Origin: Liolophura sinensis
Taxonomy: Eukaryota > Mollusca > Polyplacophora > Chitonida > Chitonidae
Direction of reading: 5' to 3'
DNA length: 64,000 nt
Assembly: GCF_032854445.1 (NCBI RefSeq)
Contig: NC_088302.1
Span: 57,764,237 to 57,828,236, forward strand
The notes under the pieces: model-generated
The model's database searches: none
What the model saw: only the letters and a program-made list of their open reading frames with translations
What the model was told of the DNA's origin: nothing
Position numbers and translations under genes: made by a program
Shown: one piece after another, positions 50,860 through 63,000 of the stretch
Layout: every line of letters begins with the position of its first letter
Numbering within the stretch: position 1 is the first letter of the stretch

Positions 50860-51155
50860 CACAGATTCGATTTTTTTTTTTTTTTTTTTTTTTGATTGGT
50901 GTTTTACGCCGTACTCAAGAATATTTCACTTATACGACGGCGGCCAGCATTATGGTGGGTGGAAACCGGGCAGAGCCCGGCGGAAACCCACGACCATCCG
51001 CAGGTTGCTGGCAGACCTTCCCACGTACGGCCGGAGAGGAAGCCAGCATGAGCTGGTCTTGAACTCACAGCGACCGCATTGGTGAGAGGCTTCTGGGTCA
51101 CTACGCTGCGCTAGTGCGCTAACCGACTGAGCCACGGAGGCCCCCACAGATTCGA
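50860..51155 (-). mobile_element. Full-length tRNA-derived SINE with 11-bp target duplication
   Basis: The element (50871-51144) is flanked by CACAGATTCGA at 50860-50870 and 51145-51155. Read on the minus strand it starts GGGGGCCTCCGTGGCTCAGT and CGGTTAGCGCACTAGCGCAG (A-box like), has a B-box-like GTGAGTTCAAGACC, then body segments shared with the 7.4-kb copy, the tail tataagtgaaatattcttga and aaaacaccaatca, and a pure A-run of about 24 (T-run 50871-50894 on +). The intact duplication and A-run mark it as the youngest SINE here. Mobilisation would rely on a LINE partner that is not in this window. Confidence 0.93.
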
Positions 51156-51830
51156 CGAGGAGAGCAAGAGACAGAAGTAAGCTATCCAAGGATACAGCAA
51201 ATGTAGTGATCATGGCGAAGTGTTGATCATTATGACTGAAGTCCTAACCATACTGAAGTCTTGATCACATCATTTAACTTACAGTAATCTGACGTAGATG
51301 TACATGTAAGTATATATAATAATGTAATAATGAAGCAAAGCTAAGTTACAGGCAGTGTGAATCTAAGTGGGAAGGGGACAAAGAACAACTAACAGTGGAA
51401 TGACATATTCTCAACACACCTTTTCCTTCTCCTGACTTGTTTCCCAAATCACAAAAACACAGGTGACAATTAAATCCTGGCAATGGATGACGGCTAGCTG
51501 ATTTATCTGCCCACATATCAACCCCTCAAACCTCAGAACTGACACTGACTGAACACCTACAGTGACCTTCAGCTGATTATTTTTGTTTCTGATTAAAAGC
51601 CAGCTACTACAGCACAACAACAATTCTGGAAAATAATGACAGCTCTGGTTAACACATTTGCCCCCAAATTCCTAACAAAAACAAAACAAAAAACAACAAC
51701 AAAAAAAAAAACAGATCATCCAAGTAAGATTAATCAGATGTGATGTAAATAATGATAATGTTGTCCTCAAGCAATCTTTATTGTCTTAAAAACCTGATTC
51801 ATCTACCAATAAGCAATTAATGTGTTTATC
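51156..51830. other. Unique stretch with an A-rich run
   Basis: An A/C-rich run (aaacaaaacaaaaaacaaca) lies near 51675-51710. No exon seen. Confidence 0.45.
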
Positions 51831-51834
51831 TCGC

Positions 51835-54722
51835 CAGGGACCATCCAAACTAGTGCTCTATCTCCACATCTGTCAGCCAGTTCAGCAGTTGTGATTACTG
51901 CCCTATAAGTCGCCCAAACTAGTGTTCTATCTCCACTTCTGTCAGCCAGTTCAGCAGTTGTGATTACTGCCCTGTAAGTCACCCAAACTAGTGCTCTATT
52001 TCCACATCTGTCCGCCAGTTCAGCAGTTGTGATAACTGCCCTATAAGTCACCCAAACTAGTGCTCTATGTCCACATCTGTCCGCCAGTTCAGCGGTTGTG
52101 ATTACTGCCGTATAAGTCGCCCAAACTAGTGTTCTATCTCCACTTCTGTTCACTCTCTCAGAACTGGGTATTACAGCCATATAAGTCACCCAAACTAGTG
52201 CTCTATCTTCACATTTATTGACTGTGTCAGAACTGGGGATTACAGCCATATAAGTCACCCAAACTAGTGCTCTATCTTCACATTTATTGACTGTGTCAGA
52301 ACTGGGGATTACAGCCATATAAGTCACCCAAACTAGTGTTCTATCTCCACTTCTGTTCACTCTCTCAGAACTGGGTATTACAGCCATATAAGTCACCCAA
52401 ACTAGTGCTCTATCTCCACATTTATTGACTGTGTCAGAACTGGGGATTACAGCCATATAAGCCACCCAAACTAGAGCTCTATCTCCACATTTATTGACTG
52501 GCTCAGAACTGGGTATTACAGCCTCAGATGCCACCCAAACTAGTGCTATATCTACACCTTTTTTTCAGCCTTATAAGTCGCCCAAACTAGTGTTCTATCT
52601 CCACTTCTGTTCACTCTCTCAGAACTGGGTATTACAGCCATATAAGTCACCAAAACTAGTGCTCCATCTTCACATTTATTGACTGTGTCAGAACTGGGGA
52701 TTACAGCAATATAAGCCACCCAAACTAGAGCTCTATCTTCACATTTATTGACTGTGTCAGAACTGCGGATTACAGCCATATAAGTCACCCAAACTAGTGT
52801 TCTATCTCCACTTCTGTTCACTCTCTCAGAACTGGGTATTACAGCCATATAAGTCACCCAAACTAGTGCTCTATCTCCACATTTATTGACTGTGTCAGAA
52901 CTGGGGATTACAGCCATATAAGCCACCCAAACTAGAGCTCTATCTCCACATTTATTGACTGGCTCAGAACTGGGTATTACAGCCTCAGATGCCACCCAAA
53001 CTAGTGCTATATCTACACCTTTTTTTCAGCATTATAAGTCGCCCAAACTAGTGTTCTATCTCCACTTCTGTTCACTCTCTCAGAACTGGGTATTACAGCC
53101 ATATAAGTCACCAAAACTAGTGCTCCATCTTCACATTTATTGACTGTGTCAGAACTGGGGATTACAGCAATATAAGCCACCCAAACTAGAGCTATATCTC
53201 CACATTTATTGACTGTGTCAGAACTGGGGATTACAGCCATATAAGCCACCCAAACTAGGGCTATATCTCCACATTTATTGACTGTGTCAGAACTGGGGAT
53301 TACAGCCTCAGATGCCACCCAAACTAGTGCTATATCTACACCTTTTTTCAGCCTTATAAGTCGCCCAAACTAGTGTTCTATCTCCACTTCTGTTCACTCT
53401 CTCAGAACTGGGTATTACAGCCATATAAGTCACCAAAACTAGTGCTCCATCTTCACATTTATTGACTGTGTCAGAACTGGGGATTACAGCCATATAAGCC
53501 ACCCAAACTAGTGCTCTATCTCCACATTTATTGACTGGCTCAGAACTGGGTATTACAGCCTCAGATGCCACCCAAACTAGCGCTATATCTCCACATTTAT
53601 TGACTGTGTCAGAACTGGGGATTACAGCCATATAAGCCACCCAAACTAGTGCTCTATCTCCACATTTATTGACTGGCTCAGAACTGGGTATTACAGCCTC
53701 AGATGCCACCCAAACTAGAGCTATATCTCCACATTTATTGACTGTGTCAGAACTGGGGATTACAGCCATATAAGTCACCCAAACTAGAGCTTCATCTTCA
53801 CATTTATTGACTGGCTCAGAACTGGGGATTAGAGCCATATAAGCCACCCAAACTAGAGCTATATCTCCACATTTATTGACTGGCTCAGAACTGGGTATTA
53901 CAGCCTCAGATGCCACCCAAACTAATGCTATATCTACACCTTCATTGTTATCGGCTGGTTCAGAACTGGGGATTACGGCCTTATAAGCCATCTAAACTAG
54001 TGCACTATCTCCACATCCGTTGGTCGATTTACTAGTTGGGATTTACAGCCTTGTAAGCCAGCCAAATCAGTGCTCTATCTCCACATCTGTTGGCCGATTT
54101 AAGAGTTGGGATTACAGCCTTGTAAGCTAGCCAAATCAGTGCTCTATCTCCACATCTGTTGGCCGATTTAAGAGTTGGGATTACAGCCTTGTAAGCCAGC
54201 CAAATCAGTGCTCTATCTCCACATCTGTTGGCCGATTTAAGAGTTGGGATTACAGCCTTGTAAGCCAGCCAAATCAGTGCTCTATCTCCACATCTGTTGG
54301 CCGATTTAAGAGTTGGGATTACAGCCTTGTAAGCCAGCCAAATCAGTGCTCTATCTCCACATCTGTTGGCCGATTTAAGAGTTGGGATTACAGCCTTGTA
54401 AGCCAGCCAAATCAGTGCTCTATCTCCACATCTGTTGGCCGATTTAAGAGTTGGGATTACAGCCTTGTAAGCCAGCCAAATCAGTGCTCTATCTCCACAT
54501 CTGTTGGCCGATTTAAGAGTTGGGATTACAGCCTTGTAAGCCAGCCAAATCAGTGCTCTATCTCCACATCTGTTGACCGGCTCAGAACTGGGCAATACCA
54601 CTTTATAAGCAACCCAAACTAGAGTTCTTTCTCCATATATGTTGGCTGAGTCAGAACTTGGGATTACAGCCTTGTAAGCCACCCAAACTACAGCTCTATC
54701 TCCACATCTGTTGGTATATTTC
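51835..54722. repeat. 69-bp minisatellite, about 41 copies, open in one sense-strand frame
   Basis: The + unit combines CCAAACTAGTGCTCTATCTC, cacatttattgactgtgtca and gaactggggattacagccat plus ataagtca. 69 bp is 23 codons and a single minus-strand frame stays open in blocks of 243, 147, 101, 227 and 230 codons (units such as DRALVWVTYMAVIPSSDTVN). Blocks end where a variant unit reads AEKKV then stop next to an A-run of variable length. A block of about 461 bp recurs (markers at 52531 and 52992). The gene-distal part, 54032-54590, is almost perfectly homogeneous (DRALIWLAYKAVIPTLKSAN). Confidence 0.96.
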
Positions 54723-54811
54723 ACAAATAAAGGTGCATAAATCAGTTACACATGTAACTTACACATGTCAGTTATGAAGCCTACACACCCATATATCTGA
54801 TGAGCACGTAG

Positions 54812-55235
54812 CCAGTGTTACCTGTCACAGGTAAGTCATACATACCACACTTCTATCTACTGTCATATGTATGTAGCCCACACACCCAAATAACTGATCA
54901 ACACATAGCCAGTGTTACCTGTCACAGGTATGTCATACATACCACACTTCTATCTACTGTCATATGTATGCAGCCTACACACCCAAATAACTATCAACAC
55001 GTAGCCAGTGTTACCTGTCACAGGTATGTCATACATACCACACTTCTATCTACTGTCATATGTATGCTGCCTACACACCCAAATGACTGAACAACACATA
55101 GCCAGTGTTACCTGTCACAGGTATGTCATACATACCACACTTCTATCTACTGTCATATGTATGCAACCTACACACCCAAATAACTACCAACACATAGCCA
55201 GTGTTACCTGTCACAGGTATGTCATACCCATATAA
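54812..55235. repeat. About 98-bp repeat, 4.3 copies
   Basis: The unit has ACCTGTCACAGGTATGTCAT, acataccacacttctatcta and ctgtcatatgtatgcagcct. The palindrome ACCTGTcACAGGT gives a CAG|GT word on both strands; on the gene strand it reads acctgtgacag|gtaaca. Confidence 0.95.
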
Positions 55236-55955
55236 CTGATGAACACGTCACAAAGCTCTGGATTCCTCCTGGACTGGACAAGCAGAAGGTTTAATGACAT
55301 ACAGGTAAATCTAACTCTGATCTAAAGGTGGATCTGTATGTACTGGGACAAGTTGGCCGTGTAGTTTATATCACAGCAGTTACATGCAGGTGTACATACT
55401 GTCAGTGAGTAATGGTAAGCTTAATGACTGCATCTACAGGTGTGTTATCACAGTTTACCTGCCTACATGTCTACACTCATTTAACAAACCTAACAATAAT
55501 AGGCCATGTTTTAGTTTATCTATGCAAATTTCTGATAAAACTCACACATGATGCATCATCATATGCACCCTAAGAAGAACAAATATCTACCTGTTTAGAC
55601 TGCAAACTTCACAAATCTTAACCTAAGGCTAAGTATATGTATGTATGTGAAAGGCTTGGGATGCTATATTCACACAATCATGTGTGTATATATGTGAAAG
55701 GCTTGGGATGCTATATTCACACAATCATGTGTGTATGTATGTGAAAGGCTTGGGATGCTATATTCACACAATCACACACATGGCATACAAGGTAAAATTA
55801 ATGGGCTACATGTAGACATTCTCCAAAATGCAGCTATAGTTTAAAATAATAATCGCTATTACAACACCTGTTCTCCAATTCCCAAAAGTATCATTTGAAG
55901 ATTTTCCCGATCCTCCAGCTGAGGTCGCGCACTACATGAAGGATGATGATGTAGA
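55236..55955. other. Intronic stretch just 3' of exon A
   Basis: It includes a 47-bp repeat (gaaaggcttgggatgctata core) of 3 copies at about 55640-55775. Otherwise unique. Confidence 0.6.
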
Positions 55956-55962
55956 GACTTAC

Positions 55963-56154
55963 CAGAAGCTTTCTCCCCGGCTAGGTTTCTGTCTCGCCTT
56001 CATCTTCATCTGTCCAGACTGTAGGCTGTGTTTAGACTCTCTGTACATGATACTGTCATCCTGGGGAGCTAAAGGCTTTTCTCTCACTTGTGCCTCCCGT
56101 GCCTGCCTCAGGTACTCGGGAGACTTTAGTGGCGTTGTCGGCTCAACATTGCCT
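55963..56154 (-). CDS. Exon A of the large scaffold-like gene (63 full codons)
   Basis: This is a 192-nt internal exon on the minus strand. The acceptor is tttgtcatttcag|AGGCAATG (complement of 56155-56157) and the donor is GAAAGCTTCTG|gtaagt (complement of 55957-55962). 192 = 1 + 3x63 + 2: the first base ends a codon from an exon beyond the window or upstream, and the last two bases (TG) join the T of exon B to give Cys. The peptide starts GNVEPTTPLKSPEYLRQARE and ends MKMKARQKPSRGESF. It is charged and helix-prone (YLRQAREAQVREK) followed by a basic segment. No family is recognised. Phase agreement with exon B over a 39-kb gap is good support, but an unseen exon between them cannot be excluded. 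Confidence 0.82.
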
Positions 56155-56157
56155 CTG

Positions 56158-58250
56158 AAATGACAAAATTCACAAAACCATCAATTGATACATTATCAAT
56201 AACTGCAGAAACCATGAGCAATGAACTACAGTAGAGATGGAAGTACCTACTAACATGTGGTTCCAGTGTATATGTCAGTACCTGGACTACCTAAAATTTG
56301 TCCATAACTAAATTTTTCTGTTTAACTAAGCTTTATGGGCCTTGGAAAGGTGTTGTATGGACCTTGGAAAGGTGTTGTATGGACCTTGGAAAGGTGTTTG
56401 GAAGGTAGAATGATGTCCTTCAGGAAAGCACAAGTTTCGGCTCCAAAGCTAATTACATTGTGTACCCTGTCTCTAAAAATGCACTTTGGACAAATGTATA
56501 TGACAAATACAGTGCTACTTTTACACAGACACAGGAATACATTCTGAATCCTTGGAAAGGTACGTGTCAAAGTCCTTACTATGATCATTTGAACTTGGTG
56601 TGAGATTGGCTTTCATGTATTATCACTCAGGACCTGTAATATTACACTGTAAACACAGAATTGCCAAGTCACTTGGTCTGTCTGGCCAAGAAAAGCCAAC
56701 AGTGTGCCTTAATGGACCATTTTGACATCGTTAATACCTTCATACGTGTATATCTTATTTCTTCCTACAAGGCAGGACTGAACTGGAGCCATGTCTATGA
56801 AAACATCTTTCATGGATATCAAAGTTTCTTAAGTGTGACTAGGAACATTTCATTAATGTTGTTGTTGTTACATATATATATATATATATGTATGTATGCT
56901 GTACTAAAGGACATTTTCCAACATGTACAAGAGCTATCAGGCTTGCATCAAAGTGATGTTACCAGGACAACGTACATACACTCCCTGTACCTGACCTGGT
57001 TATCATCTGGTATTTTTTGTATTGTATACAACAACGAGCATAACAACAACAACAGCAACACAGGCGTTAAGGTTCTTCTGTTACAACACCTGGACTACCG
57101 CCTCCCCTGCAAACCATTCACCTGAGACATTACCACAACCCTCCACCCTGCCCACAGCGCACCTGAGCATCTCCCCCTACCCCCTCTCCCCCATGAATGG
57201 TTCACCTGAGCCCATGTGATATACACTCCTTTGATAGTTAAGATTAAGACAGGTAGTAATGTCCACATAAGGCAGACAGAGGTCCCCAACAGCCCACAGG
57301 CATTACAGGTAATACAAGGACAGAGGACGCTATAATTACTAAGCGCTGGTGTTTAATAGACATTCCAAGTAGCCTACACTAACATTCAACAGCTCCCCTG
57401 GGTGCACCAATCATCTTGTCTAATGAAATTCATATAAAATGCAAATGCCAAACTGCCATAAACCTGGCTGTAAGGAGCTGGAGCTATCTGGGGACATGCC
57501 TGACTGATACACCGTGTTTATGGCTACAGGTATACGCAGGTAGATTGACTCGGTCAGTGAACTGTGCACGATGTGACCAGCTGACCCATGCTGCCCCACA
57601 GCTATACCCTGGTGTCCTCCGTACATGTAATTATCTGTGAGCTGCTTTAGTACAGTGATCAATATGTATGCATACCTATACCTGAGACAGATGAGGTCAG
57701 CCAGCCATGTGTTGTCCTCTTTACTCTCTCTCTCTACACCCCCACCACCCCCACCCCAAATTGCCCATTACAATGACCCTTGTCTCCAACACAACATATT
57801 CAGATAAGATGCTAGCTGATCAGAATCCTCTTTGATCAATGATAGACTAATATGTACAGACCGGGGATGAATTGTTTTGAGGCTTGGTCAGTTCATCGTC
57901 TGGCAACCACCAGACCCAGCCGTGCGTATGATTTGTATATATAGAGTCATACAGGCCAGCCTAGAAGTAAATAGGCTGGTATACAGGCTGTCGCAAACTT
58001 CCAACCAGAACTCCTTGCAGATCTGGACCATGCCTGACAGGGTGTTTACATCAGTGCTAAATCCTAAACATTCAAATACATGCCTAAAGCTATTAAAATA
58101 TGACTGCTCCTAACAATATACATCAACATATACCTGCTCAGGTGGGCATAAACTACTTGTGGTATTGAGATATTTGTGTGGCTATTCATCACAACAGAAA
58201 ATAGGGACTTCACAGACTCAGTCTGCCAAAACCACTCGCAATGGATCAAA
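56158..58250. other. Upstream intron sequence, mostly unique
   Basis: It contains a 22-bp repeat (ccttggaaaggtgttgtatg, 3 copies at about 56339-56400), a short (ta)n run at 56875-56888 and a C-rich stretch at 57730-57760. Frames of 60-154 codons (e.g. 56661-57125 +) have no recognisable domain. No further exon of the gene was found. Confidence 0.5.
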
Positions 58251-58254
58251 AGTG

Positions 58255-59378
58255 AGGTGGCTTTAGGTCAGGAGGTTTGTCAGGTACCTGGTGAACGGCT
58301 AAGGCTTTAGGTCAGGAGGTGTGTCAGGTACTTGGTGAAGAGCTGTGGCTTTAGGTCAGGAGGTGTGTCATATGCCTGGTGAAGGGCTGTGGCTTTATGT
58401 CAGGAGACGTGTCAGGTACCTGGTGAACGGCTGAGGCTTTAGGTCAGGAAGTGTGTCAGGTACTTGGTGAAGGGCTGAGGCTTTATGTCAGGAGGTGTTT
58501 CAGGTACTTGGTGAAGGGCTGAGGCTTTAGGTCAGGAGGTGTGTCATGTACCTGGTGAAGGGCTGTGGCTTTAGGTCAGGAGGTGTGTCAGGTACGTAAT
58601 GAAGGGCTAAGGCTTTAGGTCAGGAGGTGTGTCAGGTACTTGGTGAAGGGCTAAGGCTTTAGGTCAGGAGGTGTATCAGGTACTTAGTGAAGGGCTGTGG
58701 CTTTAGGTCAGGAGGTGTGTCATGTACCTTGTGAAGAGCAGTTGCTTTAGGTCAGGAGGTGTGTCAGGTACCTGGTAGGGCTAAGGCTTTAGGTCAGGAG
58801 GTGTGTCAGGTACCTGGTGAAGAGCAGTTGCTTTAGGTCAGGAGGTGTGTCAGGTACTTAGTGAAGGGCTGTGGCTTTAGGTCAGGAGGTGTGTCAGGTA
58901 CCTGGTGAAGGGCTGTGGCTATAGGACAGCAGGAGTGTCAGGTACTTGGTGAAGGGCTAAGGCTTTAGGTCAGGAGGTGTGTCAGGTGCCTGGTAGGGCT
59001 AAGGCTTTAGGTCAGGAGGTGTGTCAGCTACCTGGTGAAGAGCAGTTGCTTTAGGTCAGGAGGTGTGTCAGGTACTTAGTGAAGGGCTGTGGCTTTAGGT
59101 CAGGAGGTGTATCATGTACCTGGTGAAGGGTTGTGGCTTTAGGTCAGGAGGTGTGTCAGGTACTTGGTGAAGAGCTGTGGCTTTAGGTCAGGAGGTGTGT
59201 CATGTACCTGGTGAAGAGTTGTGGTTTTAGGTCAGGAAGTGTGTCAGGTACTTAGTGAAGGGCTGTGGCTTTAGGTCAGGAGGTGTGTCACGTACCTGGT
59301 GAAGGGTTGTGGCTTTAGGTCAGGAGGTGTGTCAGGTACTTGGTGAAGGGCTGTGGCTTTAGGTCAGGAGGTTTGAGA
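58255..59378. repeat. 44-bp minisatellite, about 25 copies
   Basis: The unit is GGCTTTAGGTCAGGAGGTGT + gtcaggtacttggtgaagggctgt. Variants (gctaaggc, gctgaggc, gcagttgc; cttggtg/ctggtg/cttagtg) occur in recurring order, and two units are shortened to ctggtagggct. Confidence 0.96.
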
Positions 59379-60010
59379 GGTCTGACAAACTACAGTTCAT
59401 AACAATCACTTTACTATTATTACTGTATTACTGAATCAGAACATTTCCTATTTCCCATTAAGTATATATGGATGGGCTTCCGATGGCAAATAGACAAAAA
59501 TGAAATGTCACTTGAATTTAAGCCTGATATAAAAAGACTGTTCAACTGTTATCATGTATCATGTAGTTTAGCTGAGCTCTCATCCATCATCTTCCTGGTC
59601 ATACAGAATACACATAGAGAAGTAGAGATAGAGACTGTATATGGTGTGAGCCTCACAGTTTAAATACTCGTATTTATACTACAGTTGTAGCTGGTATATC
59701 ATATAGAATAACCTGTCCCTACATACACAGTATGTAGGAATTCCTGTTTATACATTCACAATATAACCATGTCTTTGTCTTCATAATAAATAATGCATTT
59801 ATGCATTTCATGCAGACACCAGCTAATGACCTTGTACATGTGACTGTTCTTCATGCCACCATACTATATGAACATCAACACATGGGGCAATTTACACTAC
59901 GTACATACAAGCACAAACTTGTGCATTACAATAAATTTGAGCAACTAAAGAGACCAGTTTTATAACATTACACTACATAAATCAATATTCACCAGGTAAT
60001 AGCATTTAGA
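59379..60010. other. Unique AT-rich stretch
   Basis: No exon recognised. A 63-codon + frame at 59472-59663 has no domain. Confidence 0.4.
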
Positions 60011-63000
60011 CCTGTGATCCAAGTGTGATAACAATACCATTACAGCACATCTATCACATACATGTACAGTGTGATCATAATACTGGTACAGCTAGAACTA
60101 TAATCCCATAAAGTGTGATTACAATACCGGTACAGCCACAACTGTCAAACACAGTGTGATCACAATACCGGTACAGCCACAACTACCACATACAGTGTGA
60201 TCACAATACCGGTACAGTCACAACTACCCCACACAGTGTGATCATGATACTGGTACAGCCACAACTACCACCTACAGTGTGATCACAATACCAATACAGC
60301 CACAACTATCAAACACAGTGTGATCACAATACCGGTACAGTCACAACTACCCCACACAGTGTGATCATGATACTGGTACAGCCACAACTACCACCTACAG
60401 TGTGATCACAATACCAATACAGCCACAACTATCAAACACAGTGTGATCACAATACCGGTACAGCCACAACTACCACATACAGTGTGATCACAATACCGGT
60501 ACAGTCACAACTATCCCATACAGTGTGATCATGATACTGGTACAGCCACAACTACCACATACAGTGTGATCACAATACCGATACAGCCACAACTATCCGA
60601 TGCAGTGTGATCACAATACCGATACAGTCACAACTATCCCATGCAGTGTGATCACAATACCGATACAGTCACAACTATCCCATACAGTGTGATCACAATA
60701 CCGGTACAGTCACAACTATCCCATACAGTGTGATCATGATACTGGTACAGCCACAACTACCACATACAGTGTGATCACAATACCGATACAGCCACAACTA
60801 TCCGATGCAGTGTGATCACAATACCGATACAGTCACAACTATCCCATGCAGTGTGATCACAATACCGATACAGTCACAACTATCCCATACAGTGTGATCA
60901 CAATACCGGTACAGTCACAACTATCCCATACAGTGTGATCATGATACCGGTACAGCCACAACTACCCCATACAGTGTGATCATGATACCGGTACAGCCAC
61001 AACTACCACATACAGTGTGATCATGATACCGGTACAGCCACAACTATCCCATGCAGTGTGATCACAATACCAGTACAGCCACAATTATCCCATACAGTGT
61101 GATCATGATACCAGTACAGCCACAACTACCACATACAGTGTGATCACAATATCAATACAGCCACAATTATCCCATGCAGTGTGATCACAATACCGGTACA
61201 GTCACAACTACCACATACAGTGTGATCATGATACTGGTACAACCACAACTACCACCTACAGTGTGATCACAATATCAATACAGCCACAACTATCCGATGC
61301 AGTGTGATCACAATACCGGTACAGTCACAACTACCACATACAGTGTGATCATGATACCGGTACAGCCACAACTACCACATACAGTGTGATCACAATACCG
61401 GTACAGCCACAATTATCCCATGCAGTGTGATCACAATACCGGTACAGTCACAATTATCCCATACAGTGTGATCATGATACCGGTATAGCCACAACTACCA
61501 CATACAGTGTGATCGCAACACTGGTACAGCCACAACTACCACATACAGTGTGATCACAATACCGGTACAGCCACAATTATCCCATACAGTGTGATCATGA
61601 TACCGGTATAGCCACAACTACCACATACAGTGTGATCACAATACCGGTACAGTCACAATTATCCCATACAGTGTGATCATGATACCGGTATAGCCACAAC
61701 TACCACATACAGTGTGATCACAATACCAGTACAGTCACAATTATCCCATACAGTGTGATCATGATACCAGTACAGGCACAATTATCCCATACAGTGTGAT
61801 CATGATACCGGTATAGCCACAACTACCACATACAGTGTGATCACAATACCGGTACAGTCACAATTATCCCATACAGTGTGATCATGATACCGGTATAGCC
61901 ACAACTACCACATACAGTGTGATCACAATACTGGTACAGCCACAACTACCACATACAGTGTGATCACAATACTGGTACAGTCACAATTATCCCATACAGT
62001 GTGATCACAATACCAGTACAGTCACAATTATCCCATACAGTGTGATCACAATACCGGTACAGTCACAACTATCCCATACAGTGTGATCATGATACTGGTA
62101 CAGTCACAACTATCCCATACAGTGTGATCACAATACCGGTACAGTCACAATTATCCCATACAGTGTGATCATGATACCAGTACAGTCACAATTATCCCAT
62201 ACAGTGTGATCATGATACCGGTATAGCCACAACTACCACATACAGTGTGATCGCAATACCGGTACAGTCACAATTATCCCATACAGTGTGATCACAATAC
62301 CAGTACAGTCACAATTATCCCATACAGTGTGATCATGATACCGGTACAGCCACAACTACCACATACAGTGTGATCACAATACCGGTACAGTCACAACTAT
62401 CCCATACAGTGTGATCATGATACCGGTACAGCCACAACTACCACATACAGTGTGATCGCAATACCGGTACAGCCACCACTACCACATACAGTGTGATCAC
62501 AATACCGGTACAGCCACAATTATCCCATGCAGTGTGATCACAATACCGGTACAGTCACAACTATCCCATACAGTGTGATCGTAATACCGGTACAGCCACA
62601 ACTACCACATACAGTGTGATCGCAATACCGGTACAGCCACAACTACCACATACAGTGTGATCACAATACCGGTACAGCCACAATTATCCCATGCAGTGTG
62701 ATCACAATACCGATAAAGTCACAACTATCCCATACAGTGTGATCATGATACCGGTACAGCCACAACTACCACATACAGTGTGATCGCATTACCGGTACAG
62801 CCACAACTACCACATACAGTGTGATCACAATACCGGTACAGCCACAATTATCCCATACAGTGTGATCACAAAACCGGTACAGTCACAACTATCCCATACA
62901 GTGTGATCATGATACCGGTACAGCCACAACTACCACATACAGTGTGATCGCAATACTGGTACAGCCACAACTACCACATACAGTGTGATCACAATACCGG

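Larger units (their letters stand above)
16841..55962 (-). other. Intron A-B, 39.1 kb, about 60% tandem repeat
   Basis: The intron runs from the gtaagt donor after exon A (complement of 55957-55962) to the tttttgcag acceptor of exon B. Exon A leaves two bases and exon B supplies one, so direct joining is in phase. By my sum of array lengths about 24 kb is minisatellite. I found no phase-compatible exon inside, though a small one could be missed. Confidence 0.75.

Noticed and set aside
51090-51144. A tRNA gene on the minus strand
   Set aside because: The tRNA-like segment is the head of a SINE with target duplications, A-tail and a second diverged copy at 7.4 kb; it does not close into a clear full cloverleaf by eye.
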